30,684 nucleotides of DNA from JADFOB01 sp046753625 (lineage in GTDB: Bacteria; Planctomycetota; Phycisphaerae; UBA1845). Location: NCBI GenBank assembly GCA_046753625.1, contig JBHHUB010000024.1, forward strand, positions 1 through 30,684, written 5' to 3'. The number at the start of each line of letters is the position of its first letter. The stretch's first letter is position 1. The translations under genes were made by a program, and so were the position numbers. Below the pieces are notes generated by a model. The model had not been told where the DNA came from, did not search any database, and saw nothing but the letters and a program-made list of their open reading frames with translations. Below are positions 23,449-30,684 of this stretch, piece by piece.

Positions 23449-25584
23449 CTACGACGAAGCCACCACCCGGTGCTCCGGATGATCCTTAAACGGAACATAC
23501 CCGGAAGCCATCCACAAACCCGCTGCGAACACCGCCGCACCGATCACGACCGTCCGCCCGGGAAGATGGGCCGACTCCGCTTCCTGCGGTCCGACCAGAA
23601 CCGTAAACGACTCCGGGAATCTGACGTTGAGCATCCCGATGGCATTGTGGATCAGATGCGCCATCATAGACGGCAAGATGGATCGGGACTGCCAGCAGAG
23701 GTACGCCAGCACCATCCCCAACATCGCGGTAACCGGAAACTTGAACAGGAAGAAATGAAACACGCCGAAGATCACGCCGCAGGTGGCGATGGCGACCCAC
23801 TTGTGGCCCGCCGTGCGAAGCCCCGATAGCAAAAACCCTCGAAATAGGAGCTCCTCACAAACGGCCGGTACGACGGCGACAAACAAGAACGCGTGGCTCA
23901 GCGGGATGATGCGCAGTGCTTCGGCCAACATTTCCGTATTGGTCGCCAGCGCCTTGGGCATCCCCACCAAGGCAACCTGCCACGTGCTCAGTTCGTGTGC
24001 GGGAACCCACGCAGCCAGGCCGATCAGCAGCGCAGCCACTTCAAAACGTATGGCGGGAAGCCGAAACCCGAGCGTGGAGCTGAGCCCTATTCTCCAATAG
24101 ACCAGAAGACCTACCGGCAGCAGGACGAACAGAATCGGCATCAGCGTCCCGCTCGCGTAGAGCACGCCGCGCGCGTCGATCTCCGCCTCGGTCGGACTCA
24201 AGCTCGCCTGAATGAAGAACCAGGTCGGAAACAGCAGCGCCACCGTCATCAGCGACATCGACACCCCCGGTCGCCGCGCCGGCTTGATCAGACGCCGATT
24301 GAACGAATTCTTCAACGACCCCGAGTCCGAGAACACGACTGATTCGGTGCCGAACACGGTCGCCGCCACCGCCACGGCCGCCCCCGCGTACAGCGTGGTC
24401 GAAAGCAAGACCATCGCGATTTGACTCCAGGGCACCTCGGCGCCCAGCAGAAAATCGCGGGCCAGTAAGACCATGTTGCCCACCGGCATGACCAGCATGA
24501 TCCCTTCGGCCTTGGTCGCAGGCAAAGCCGCAATGCCGCCGGGAATGAGCACGGCCAGGATCACGGGCGTGACGTAGTTCTGCGCCTCTTTGAACGTCCG
24601 CGCATAGCTGCACACCGCGATCATGATCGCGGACATCAAGACCGCGAACGGGATCAGACAGATCAGGATCATCGCCATGGTCGAAAGCGGTATGCCGCCG
24701 CCGAATGTCGAGAGCACCTTGTCGAACCCGCCGAAATAGACCGTCGCGCTGACGCTGGCGAGATTCAGAGCGGCGCCCATGACGGACACCGTCGTTACCA
24801 CCAAAAACTTGCCCACAATCAGGTCGATCACGGGAACGGGGCAGACCATCAACGATTCGAGCGTGCCGCGCTCCCGCTCCCCGGCCGTCACATCGATGGC
24901 CGGATAGATCGCCCCCGTAATCGTCATCAGAATCAGGATCAAAGGCAGAATCTGGCCAAGCATGGAGGGGGGCGACGCCAGATTCACGGTCTCGATACGA
25001 AACGCGTGGACAAAGCTCTCCGGAAGGTTTTCTCGCTGGAGCCGAACTCGAACGCGCGCTTCCTCGACGCGTTTGAGCATCTCCTTGATCCGGTAAAAGG
25101 CGTTGCGGCTTCGGACTTCCTCCATGTCCGCACAAATATCGACGAAGTGGACCGCGCTGACATGGTTGCGGGTCGGGTTGGCGTGGAAGAAGACACCTAC
25201 GTGGACCTCGCGGTCCTGAATGGCCCGGGTCAGTTTCTCCCAGCTTCTGTAGGATCCTACTTTCGTGTTGGCCAGGGGCTTGGGCAAATCCTCCAGCTCT
25301 TCGGAACCTTCGGGCAGGCTCGCGGCACGCGCTTCGAGGTTCCGACGATCTTCGTCAATCAAGAGCGCCAGGTAGGCTTCCTGCTCCGCCCCGACGATGC
25401 CGACGATGAGTTCTTCCTGGTCGAGGGCTTCCACCTGAAAGCTCACCGCTTGAATCGACCCGAGCATGAGCAGCGGATAAAGCACGATCGGCACGACGAT
25501 CATCGCGATCAGCGTCCGACGATCGCGCAGAATGTCGGTAAGCTCTTTCACATAGATGGTGCGGATTCGCGCGTGGGCGCTCAT
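23449..25584 (-). CDS. NatB-type ABC permease fused to a CPBP (CAAX-like) intramembrane protease
   Basis: A 711-residue membrane protein with two parts. The first (about 1-420) is an ABC-2 type permease like NatB: KELTDILRDRRTLIAMIVVPIVLYP, a large extracytoplasmic loop (about 50-205), then a six-helix core with the GERERGTLESLMVCPV segment typical of these exporters. The second (about 430-711) is a CPBP/Abi glutamic-type protease domain with all three motifs: EELLFRG (Glu577, Glu578, Arg582), FGVFHFF (FxxxH) and HLIHN (HxxxN). The ATG at 25584 overlaps the stop of the ATPase gene (ATGA), so the two are coupled. Fusions of this kind occur in other bacteria, but their function is not settled. 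The likely transport role is Na+ or substrate efflux; the protease may process a partner or act as a regulator. Confidence 0.9.
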   Translation of the reverse strand: MSAHARIRTIYVKELTDILRDRRTLIAMIVVPIVLYPLLMLGSIQAVSFQVEALDQEELIVGIVGAEQEAYLALLIDEDRRNLEARAASLPEGSEELEDLPKPLANTKVGSYRSWEKLTRAIQDREVHVGVFFHANPTRNHVSAVHFVDICADMEEVRSRNAFYRIKEMLKRVEEARVRVRLQRENLPESFVHAFRIETVNLASPPSMLGQILPLILILMTITGAIYPAIDVTAGERERGTLESLMVCPVPVIDLIVGKFLVVTTVSVMGAALNLASVSATVYFGGFDKVLSTFGGGIPLSTMAMILICLIPFAVLMSAIMIAVCSYARTFKEAQNYVTPVILAVLIPGGIAALPATKAEGIMLVMPVGNMVLLARDFLLGAEVPWSQIAMVLLSTTLYAGAAVAVAATVFGTESVVFSDSGSLKNSFNRRLIKPARRPGVSMSLMTVALLFPTWFFIQASLSPTEAEIDARGVLYASGTLMPILFVLLPVGLLVYWRIGLSSTLGFRLPAIRFEVAALLIGLAAWVPAHELSTWQVALVGMPKALATNTEMLAEALRIIPLSHAFLFVAVVPAVCEELLFRGFLLSGLRTAGHKWVAIATCGVIFGVFHFFLFKFPVTAMLGMVLAYLCWQSRSILPSMMAHLIHNAIGMLNVRFPESFTVLVGPQEAESAHLPGRTVVIGAAVFAAGLWMASGYVPFKDHPEHRVVASS

Positions 25585-26339
25585 GAGATCAGCCCCTCGA
25601 TCGGCTCGTCGGCGTGGATCAGCTTGAGAAAAATACTGCTCAATCGCTTCACGCCGCTTTGAGCTTGGAGCGACTCCAGATCACCCTCGGCCACCAGCTT
25701 CCCCTCGTGAAGCAGCCCGATGCGATCGCACATCGTTTCCGCTTCGTCCAGGTAGTGCGTGGAAAGAATGATGGTCTTGCCCTGGTCCCGCTCCCGCCGG
25801 ATGTAGGCGAGGATGGCCCGATTGCTCAGGACATCCAACCCCAAGGTGGGCTCATCCATGATGAGAATCGGTGGATCGGCCACCAACGCGCGGGCGATGT
25901 TGACGCGCTGCTTCTGCCCCGTGGACAGCGCCCCGCATCTCAAGTCGGCAAACGGGCCGATGCCCAGCCATTCGATGAGTTCATCCGCGCGCCGCGTCGC
26001 GCGCTCCGGCGGCATCCCGTGCAGACGGGCGAAGTAGACCAGCAGTTCTTGAGAATTAAGCCGTTGATACAGCCCCGTGTTGGCGGTCAGAAAGCCCAAG
26101 ACCCGCTTTACCTGATCCGGCTCACGCGCAACCTCGTGCCCCGCCAGGATGGCCCGCCCGCTCGTGGCCGACATCAACCCGCTGAGCAAACGCAACGTCG
26201 TCGTCTTGCCGGCCCCATTCGGGCCGAGCAGCCCGTAGATCTGCCCCTGCCCCACATGAAAGCTCAGACCGTCAACGGCCCGCTTCTCCGTACCGTTGGG
26301 GGTCGGAAATGTCTTAACCAAGTTTTCCGCAATGACCAT
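25581..26339 (-). CDS. ABC transporter ATPase, NatA-like
   Basis: A 252-residue ATPase that powers the adjacent permease. It has Walker A GPNGAGKT (39-46), signature LSTGQKQR (138-145), Walker B LIMDEPTLGLD (from about 159) and a switch histidine in STH (His195). The order and spacing fit a single NBD of the NatA/ABC-2 exporter group. The gene ends in an ATGA overlap with the permease-CPBP gene, so it is translated with it. The ATG at 26339 (MVIAENLVKTF) matches the usual start of these proteins; the frame reaches back to 26399 but adds unlikely sequence. It is divergent from fumC. Substrate not determinable; NatAB-type Na+ export is the closest analogy. Confidence 0.93.
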   Translation of the reverse strand: MVIAENLVKTFPTPNGTEKRAVDGLSFHVGQGQIYGLLGPNGAGKTTTLRLLSGLMSATSGRAILAGHEVAREPDQVKRVLGFLTANTGLYQRLNSQELLVYFARLHGMPPERATRRADELIEWLGIGPFADLRCGALSTGQKQRVNIARALVADPPILIMDEPTLGLDVLSNRAILAYIRRERDQGKTIILSTHYLDEAETMCDRIGLLHEGKLVAEGDLESLQAQSGVKRLSSIFLKLIHADEPIEGLIS

Positions 26340-26531
26340 GTCCACTTGGTTGGGGATTGTAGCGAACCAACGCCAAAACAACATAGACGCGCTCACCAAC
26401 CCATCCCACGGACCCGATCCGCGTCTTATTCAACCCGCCCTACCACGGAATTCAGCGGCGCGGTAGCATGAGCCCCGATGGCGAACGGACCAAGGGCCGA
26501 AGCAAAGGATTTCCCAGAGGAGTCAAACACG

Positions 26532-27926
26532 ATGTCGGGCGAACTGCGGATCGAAAAGGACAGCATGGGCGAAATGAACGTGCCCGCCGGGGCTTACTGG
26601 GGCGCGCAGACCCAAAGGGCCGTCGAGAATTTCCCCATCAGCGGATATCGATTCCCGCGACCCTTCATCCGCGCGCTGGGCCTGATCAAGCAATCGGCGG
26701 CGAAGGTCAACCGCCGGCTCGAAAAGCTCGACGGCCACCGATCCGAACTCATCACCAAGGCCGCCCAAGAAGTCGTCGAAGGCAAGCTCGACGACAACTT
26801 CGTGCTCGACATCTTCCAAACCGGATCGGGTACCAGCACCAACATGAACGCCAACGAAGTGATCGCCAACCGGGCGATCGAGCTGGCCGGCGGCGTGATC
26901 GGATCGCGCGACCCCGTTCACCCAAACGATCACGTGAACATGGGGCAGTCCTCCAACGACGTGATCCCCACGGCTATCCACGTATCGCTCGCGGAGTCGA
27001 TCCGTGCCGATCTGATTCCCGCCCTGGAACACCTGCACAAGCAGCTCGTCCGGAAAGCCGAGGCCTTCGATAAGATTGTCAAGATCGGGAGGACCCATCT
27101 TCAAGACGCCACGCCCGTGCGATTGGGGCAGGAGTTCGCAGGCTTCGCCCGGCAGGCCGAACTGTCCGTGCTGCGGGCCAACAAGGCCGTTAAAGCGCTT
27201 CGCGAGCTGCCCATCGGCGGCACGGCCGTCGGCACGGGCATCAACACCCATCCCGAGTTTGACCGCCGCATGTGCGCGGCCCTTTCCGAGACCACCGGGA
27301 TCGAGTTCGTCCCCGCCGAAGACCACTTCGAAGCACAGGCGGCCAAGGACGCCGTGTGCGAAGCCAGCGGCCAATTGAAAACGATCGCGGTCGGATTGAC
27401 CAAGATTGCCAGTGATATTCGGATGCTTGGCAGCGGACCCCGGTGCGGCATCGGCGAGCTCAAGCTACCAGCCGTGCAGCCCGGCAGCAGCATCATGCCC
27501 GGCAAGGTCAACCCGGTGATGAGCGAAATGATCATCCAGATCGCCGCGCAGGTAATCGGCAACGATGCGGCCGTTACCATCGGATGCCGGGACGGACACT
27601 ACGAACTGAACGTCACGATGCCGATGATGGCCTACAACGTGCTGGAATCGGTGCGTCTGCTCGCCAGGGGAGCGCGTGTGTTTGCGGACCGTTGTGTGGC
27701 GGGCATCGAAGCCAACGAGGCGCGATGCGCCGAACTGATCGAAGGCTCGCTGGCGATGTGCACCAGCCTCGTCCCGTTCATCGGGTACGACAAATCCGCC
27801 GCGATCGCCAAGGAGGCCTTCGCGACGGGCAAGACGGTTCGCCAGGTGGCACAAGCGCAAAACGTCCTCAGCGACGACGAGTTGAACAAAGCGCTCAACC
27901 CGGCATCCATGACCGAGCCGGGGTAG
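26532..27926 (+). CDS. fumC: Class II fumarate hydratase
   Basis: Interconverts fumarate and malate in the TCA cycle; iron-independent, cytosolic, tetrameric in known members. The 464-residue chain shows family marks: IEKDSMGEMNVPAGAYWGAQTQRA at the start, GSGTSTNMNANEV, HVNMGQSSND with the substrate-site TxxN/SSND pattern, GRTHLQDATPVRLGQEF with the catalytic His, and the loop GSSIMPGKVNP (about 318-328) carrying the catalytic Ser. The ATG at 26532 has GAGGAG nine bases upstream; an ATG at 26478 would add 18 non-conserved residues. It is divergent from the ABC operon. Aspartase and argininosuccinate lyase relatives are less likely given the motif set. Confidence 0.95.
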   Translation: MSGELRIEKDSMGEMNVPAGAYWGAQTQRAVENFPISGYRFPRPFIRALGLIKQSAAKVNRRLEKLDGHRSELITKAAQEVVEGKLDDNFVLDIFQTGSGTSTNMNANEVIANRAIELAGGVIGSRDPVHPNDHVNMGQSSNDVIPTAIHVSLAESIRADLIPALEHLHKQLVRKAEAFDKIVKIGRTHLQDATPVRLGQEFAGFARQAELSVLRANKAVKALRELPIGGTAVGTGINTHPEFDRRMCAALSETTGIEFVPAEDHFEAQAAKDAVCEASGQLKTIAVGLTKIASDIRMLGSGPRCGIGELKLPAVQPGSSIMPGKVNPVMSEMIIQIAAQVIGNDAAVTIGCRDGHYELNVTMPMMAYNVLESVRLLARGARVFADRCVAGIEANEARCAELIEGSLAMCTSLVPFIGYDKSAAIAKEAFATGKTVRQVAQAQNVLSDDELNKALNPASMTEPG

Positions 27927-27967
27927 GGCCGTGTCAACGCCGACTTGATGGGGTGTCCCGTGTGGCG

Positions 27968-28153
27968 GGTGGCCCACCTCCTCTTGGAGGTGGGGGAGCC
28001 GATGATGGTGACCGGCTGACCCCCGCGCTTGCCGACGATCCAGAGCCGCGGGCGCCAGCCCTCGAACTACCCGCGTCCTTTACCGGATGGCCTTCGAATT
28101 CTGGCGGCCGCGAAATCATCGGCTCCCCATGTCCGAATAGGACATGGGCCACC
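27968..28153. repeat. Inverted pair of hairpin repeats (BIME-like) between fumC and rsmE
   Basis: Two related arms lie in opposite orientation. The left arm (27968-28006) is a 9-bp stem (cccacctcc, tctt, ggaggtggg) followed by ggagccgatgat. The right arm (28115-28153) is atcatcggctcc followed by a 9-bp stem (cccatgtcc, gaata, ggacatggg). In the differing stem positions both strands change together so that pairing is kept. Between the arms is a fragment (28041-28061) of the cagagccgcgggc family. Confidence 0.85.
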
Positions 28154-28205
28154 CACCGCAACTCCCCAGCCCGGGGGTGGCTGGGCCACATGGGCGACGG
28201 TCGAC

Positions 28206-28940
28206 ATGAACCTGATTCTCTTCGCCGACAACGCGACCGACCGGACGCTCGACCCCGACGATCCGCGCACAATCCATGTCCGCAGCGTATTGCGCATGGG
28301 CATCGGCGATACGATCGACGTTGGCGTCATCAACGGCGCGCGCGGCAAGGCCACGATTCGCTCCAACGACGCCAACGGGATCACGCTCGCCATCGAATGG
28401 GGCTCCATTCCCACACCGCCGTTTCCCATTCATCTGTTGCTCGCCCTACCCCGACCGCAAACCGCCCGGCGGCTGCTGCGTGAGTGTACGGCCCTGGGCG
28501 TTGCAAGCATGGCGTTTTTCAAAAGCGAGAAGGGCGAGCCCTCCTATCGCCAAAGCCGCCTGTGGCACGGCGACGAATGGCGGCGTCATCTGATCCATGG
28601 CGCCGAGCAGGCCTTCACTACCCACATCCCCGGGGTTACGCATTTTGACACGATTAGCGATTGCCTTAAGACGGCCCGCGAAGACACGTCCCGCGTGGCA
28701 CTGGACGTCTACGAAGCCGTAGGCTCCATCGCCCACTGGGACACGGCCCAGCCCCCCGTGACGATGGCAATAGGTCCGGAGCGTGGCTTTTCCGACGCCG
28801 ACCGACGTGCGTTGCGATCGGCGGGCTTCGAGCTGCGCCATCTCGGCCACCGCGTGTTGCGAACCGAAACGGCGGCCATCGCGGCCACCGCCGTCATCTC
28901 GGCCCGGTTCGGCTTTCTCTCCACACCGCACGCCCCTTGA
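28206..28940 (+). CDS. rsmE: 16S rRNA m3U1498 methyltransferase
   Basis: Methylates N3 of U1498 in helix 44 of 16S rRNA using SAM. The 244-residue protein has an N-terminal PUA-like domain (HVRSVLRMGIGDTIDVGVINGARG) and a C-terminal SPOUT domain with the family signature IGPERGFSDADRRALRSAGFELRHLGHRVLRTETA, where the trefoil knot binds SAM. The length is normal (about 230-250). The ATG at 28206 starts MNLILFADN, close to the usual RsmE start; upstream frame would run through the hairpin repeats. A hairpin (28942-28960) directly follows the stop codon and may end the transcript. It lies alone, 279 bases after fumC. Confidence 0.93.
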   Translation: MNLILFADNATDRTLDPDDPRTIHVRSVLRMGIGDTIDVGVINGARGKATIRSNDANGITLAIEWGSIPTPPFPIHLLLALPRPQTARRLLRECTALGVASMAFFKSEKGEPSYRQSRLWHGDEWRRHLIHGAEQAFTTHIPGVTHFDTISDCLKTAREDTSRVALDVYEAVGSIAHWDTAQPPVTMAIGPERGFSDADRRALRSAGFELRHLGHRVLRTETAAIAATAVISARFGFLSTPHAP

Positions 28941-28941
28941 A

Positions 28942-28960
28942 CGCGGGCTTGAAGCCCGCG
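28942..28960. repeat. Palindromic hairpin after rsmE
   Basis: cgcgggct, tga, agcccgcg forms an 8-bp stem one base after the rsmE stop. It belongs to the gcgggct-agcccgc family (3655, 13008, 13934). There is no T-tract, so any terminator role is only possible. Confidence 0.6.
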
Positions 28961-29423
28961 CGGCGCCCAGAGGCTCTCCAGGGTTCCGGGGTGCGTAAAA
29001 AAACGGCGGCTGTGATTGCGGTCTTCGGAGGATGTGATTGCTGGCTGAAGGCCTGCTCTGAAGTAGCCGGGGGCAAGCGCAGCGCCGCCCTCTGATCGCG
29101 CCGCCCCCCAGGCGTCCGACCCTGAACGGGTCGTCTTATCCGTGCGGTGTATGCGCGACGCGGCGTTTAGCCGACCCTTCCAGGGTCGAATGGAATGGGT
29201 TGTGCCGTGACCGTGGGTCCGCCCCGGACGGACCCACGGCTACTACAGCGCAGCCTTTCAGGCTGCAGGAAGGAACGGCGTTCAGTCCGCCGATAGTGTC
29301 ATGTACCCGAGGTTCCGTGCCGCGGGGCGATACAACGGATCGTAATCTGCTCCGGGTCCGCGGCTCGGGATAGTTGCTGAATCGACGGGGATTGGGCAAC
29401 GCTGCACGAGCATCGAAACCGCA
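28961..29423. repeat. Hairpin-rich intergenic region
   Basis: No gene seen. It holds a series of perfect hairpins: cgaccc-gggtcg (29117-29133), cgaccct-agggtcg (29172-29188), an 11-bp stem ccgtgggtccg with cggacccacgg (29211-29239, loop ccccgga) and cagcct-aggctg (29251-29265). The last starts the repeat that matches positions 1-64. Confidence 0.6.
29249..29309. repeat. Short palindromic repeat, copy 2 (matches 1-64)
   Basis: cagcctttcaggctg, a purine-rich run, ggcg and gtgtcatgtaccc follow in the same order and orientation as at the start of the window. Similarity is clear but imperfect. Confidence 0.55.
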
Positions 29424-29771
29424 CTAAACCGGCGGCGGTGGCGGTTCCCACGTGGATGCGTCATCCTCGTCCACGGTGGGAAGATCCACGTGCATCATCC
29501 GGCTGATTCGGCGAGAAGTCTCCTCGGCCTCTTTGGCGGCGATGCGAACCTCTCGGCGCTGCATCCAGATACCGAGCACGATCATACCAACCCCGGTCGC
29601 CAACGTGAGGATGCCCGGACCGGGGTCGGTCAAAAGCAAGACCCCACCGACCATGGCCGTCACCCAGCCCAGCAAGGCCAGCAACGTGGACAACGGGGTC
29701 ATCACAATGCCCACCACGATGGACGTTCCAACGATCGCGAAGAGCTTCATTGCGAAATAGAGCGTCAACAT
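29424..29771 (-). CDS. Small membrane protein of unknown function
   Basis: A 115-residue protein with two to three predicted helices in its first 70 residues (MKLFAIVGTSIVVGIVMTP, LLALLGWVTAMVGGVLLL, GILTLATGVGMIVLGIWM). A basic patch (QRREVR), a short charged helix (AAKEAEETSRRISRMM) and an acidic tail ending in a proline run (EPPPPPV) follow, presumably in the cytoplasm. The PGPGILTLATGVGMI segment recalls PGPxxL motifs in small transmembrane proteins of the PGPGW type, an unproven resemblance. GGGGGA lies upstream of the ATG at 29771. An alternative start is the internal MKLFAIV. It stands alone between repeat-rich gaps. Confidence 0.7.
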   Translation of the reverse strand: MLTLYFAMKLFAIVGTSIVVGIVMTPLSTLLALLGWVTAMVGGVLLLTDPGPGILTLATGVGMIVLGIWMQRREVRIAAKEAEETSRRISRMMHVDLPTVDEDDASTWEPPPPPV

Positions 29772-29936
29772 GGCCTGTATCCCCCGGCTGAAGCGAGCCC
29801 GACGCCGGCGGAACGACCGACCGATTTCCGAGTCTCGCGAGCGAGGTCACCGGTTATTATAGCACCCGAAAACGCCCATGTGGGCCTTCGGCACGCAACA
29901 ACCACAGCGGCGTCACAGAATCGGCGGCGGGCATCC

Positions 29937-30000
29937 TTCAGAGCACCGGGCACAAGCCCGGTGACATGTGCCGCGGAAGGTCCGCAGACTCGCGCCGGCG
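29937..30000. repeat. MITE-like palindromic element, copy C
   Basis: Starts ttcagagc and contains a perfect 8-bp stem (caccgggc, acaa, gcccggtg; 29944-29963), then gacatgtgccgcggaaggtc and a diverged second hairpin. It aligns with the minus strand of 21504-21580 but lacks a recognisable right terminal repeat. It lies in the 29772-30147 gap upstream of the tRNA; I see no gene there. Confidence 0.7.
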
Positions 30001-30147
30001 ACCATCCCATCCCGCAACGGCGGGTATCCCGGTCGCGCCAAGTGCGCCATCACGGCGCCGTTACGCCGCAGGCGATACCGATCCAGGATTCGCCAAACCG
30101 CATGCGATGTTGACGCGCCCGGCGGTTGGCGTACCGTACCCCGGTCG

Positions 30148-30220
30148 GCGCCGGTAGCTCAGCGGATAGAGCATCGGGTTTCTAACCCGGCGGTCGCAAG
30201 TTCGAGTCTTGCCCGGCGCA
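30148..30220 (+). tRNA. tRNA-Arg (anticodon UCU)
   Basis: A complete 73-base cloverleaf. The acceptor GCGCCGG pairs with CCGGCGC, followed by discriminator A. The D-stem is GCTC/GAGC, the anticodon stem TCGGG/CCCGG around the loop TTTCTAA (anticodon TCT, reading AGA) and the T-stem GCAAG/CTTGC around TTCGAGT. The variable loop is five bases. CCA is not encoded and must be added by the nucleotidyltransferase. It is a rare-codon tRNA and a classic integration target, but no integrase is seen downstream within the window. Confidence 0.96.
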
Positions 30221-30684
30221 TTGTGCCACCGCTTGACACTGCAACACTACTTGTGTCGCAGCAAGCACTTACAGCGGCCGGTGCCGTTCGGTCGTCACCT
30301 AACGATTTGTCAGGAAGTGTCTGCGATATGCAGCGTTTGCGTGTAGTTGGTACATGCATTGGTACATGCTTTCGGGCAGTCGAATCCGCTTCGCTCTTGG
30401 CGTCGGTGTGCTCGCCGCGTCGCGAAGCGTTCACCGGTTCCGGCCCGGCGGCGCCCGGATTCACAGCCAACGTTGTTCGCCAGGGTGGGCGTTGGCGGGT
30501 CATTGCCCGAAACGAATCATTCAGGCTTCGCGCGCAGTAGCGAGGTGGCCTCTCTTTCCAAGTAATAAAAGCGCGGCAAGAGTGAGCCAGAGTTCAGTTG
30601 CCGCAACTCCCTCCCTCGGTTGAGTGACTCTAGCCCGGATTATTCAGGCTTTCCCCTATTTTACGACCTCCTTGTGGGATAAAC
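30221..30684. other. Non-coding tail downstream of the tRNA
   Basis: I see no convincing gene. A short direct repeat (ggtacatgc at 30349 and again at 30361) lies about 130 bases past the tRNA. A 7-bp hairpin (gcggcaa with ttgccgc) occurs near 30573-30604. The last 60 bases (from tagcccggattattca) look like the beginning of a different, AT-richer segment that continues out of the window, possibly the edge of a mobile element. I cannot confirm this. Confidence 0.4.

Noticed and set aside
28942..28960. Intrinsic terminator after rsmE
   Set aside because: The hairpin is perfect but has no following T-tract and belongs to a dispersed repeat family, so it is recorded as a repeat.
30159..30503. Minus-strand frame of 114 codons across the tRNA
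   Set aside because: Its C-terminus (RARLELATAGLETRCSIR) is the antisense translation of the tRNA, a well-known annotation artefact. The plus-strand frame 29968-30540 also spans the tRNA and is not coding.

Overview
The window is a GC-rich bacterial chromosome segment with a Gram-negative (diderm) gene content. It has at least six predicted lipoproteins, a predicted outer-membrane beta-barrel, many c-type cytochromes, an FG-GAP/ASPIC-UnbV lipoprotein, a GGDDT-type (PPi-dependent) phosphofructokinase and a NatB-CPBP fusion. This mix, with abundant small palindromic repeats between genes, suggests an uncultured Planctomycetota or related lineage. That is an inference from gene style; there is no rRNA or marker gene to prove it.

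Region 1 (about 196-9703) is a cytochrome island. On the minus strand a four-gene unit reads beta-barrel (3720-5804), six-bladed NHL propeller lipoprotein (2570-3712), 12-heme cytochrome (777-2573) and 4-heme cytochrome (196-780). The last two junctions are 4-bp ATGA overlaps. Divergently encoded is a 5-heme lipoprotein (6252-6821). Two more minus-strand cytochrome lipoproteins follow: one of three tandem mono-heme domains (7014-8072) and a di-heme protein (8822-9703) with a good intrinsic terminator downstream. In all there are 26 c-heme motifs in about 9.5 kb. The simplest reading is an electron conduit through or along the outer membrane, with the barrel as sheath, the multiheme proteins as wires and the lipoproteins as periplasmic or surface relays. 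The exact architecture does not match a system I can name.

Region 2 (10287-13872) holds a radical SAM enzyme, PPi-dependent phosphofructokinase and QueE (7-deazaguanine pathway). QueE is flanked on both sides by directly repeated palindromic elements. Region 3 (14021-21357) has an M49-like zinc peptidase lipoprotein, a large orphan hybrid histidine kinase (sensor-HAMP-GAF-HisKA-HATPase-REC-REC-HPt) and an FG-GAP/ASPIC lipoprotein. Region 4 (21699-28940) holds a membrane-anchored unknown protein with PurU, a Na+-efflux-type ABC pair whose permease is fused to a CPBP protease, fumarase class II and RsmE. Region 5 (28941-30684) contains a cluster of perfect hairpins, a small membrane protein, tRNA-Arg(UCU) and an apparently non-coding tail.

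The intergenic spaces carry at least four families of short palindromic, REP- or MITE-like repeats. One has 11-bp terminal inverted repeats, and one shows compensatory stem changes between two copies. No transposase, integrase, CRISPR array or rRNA was seen.
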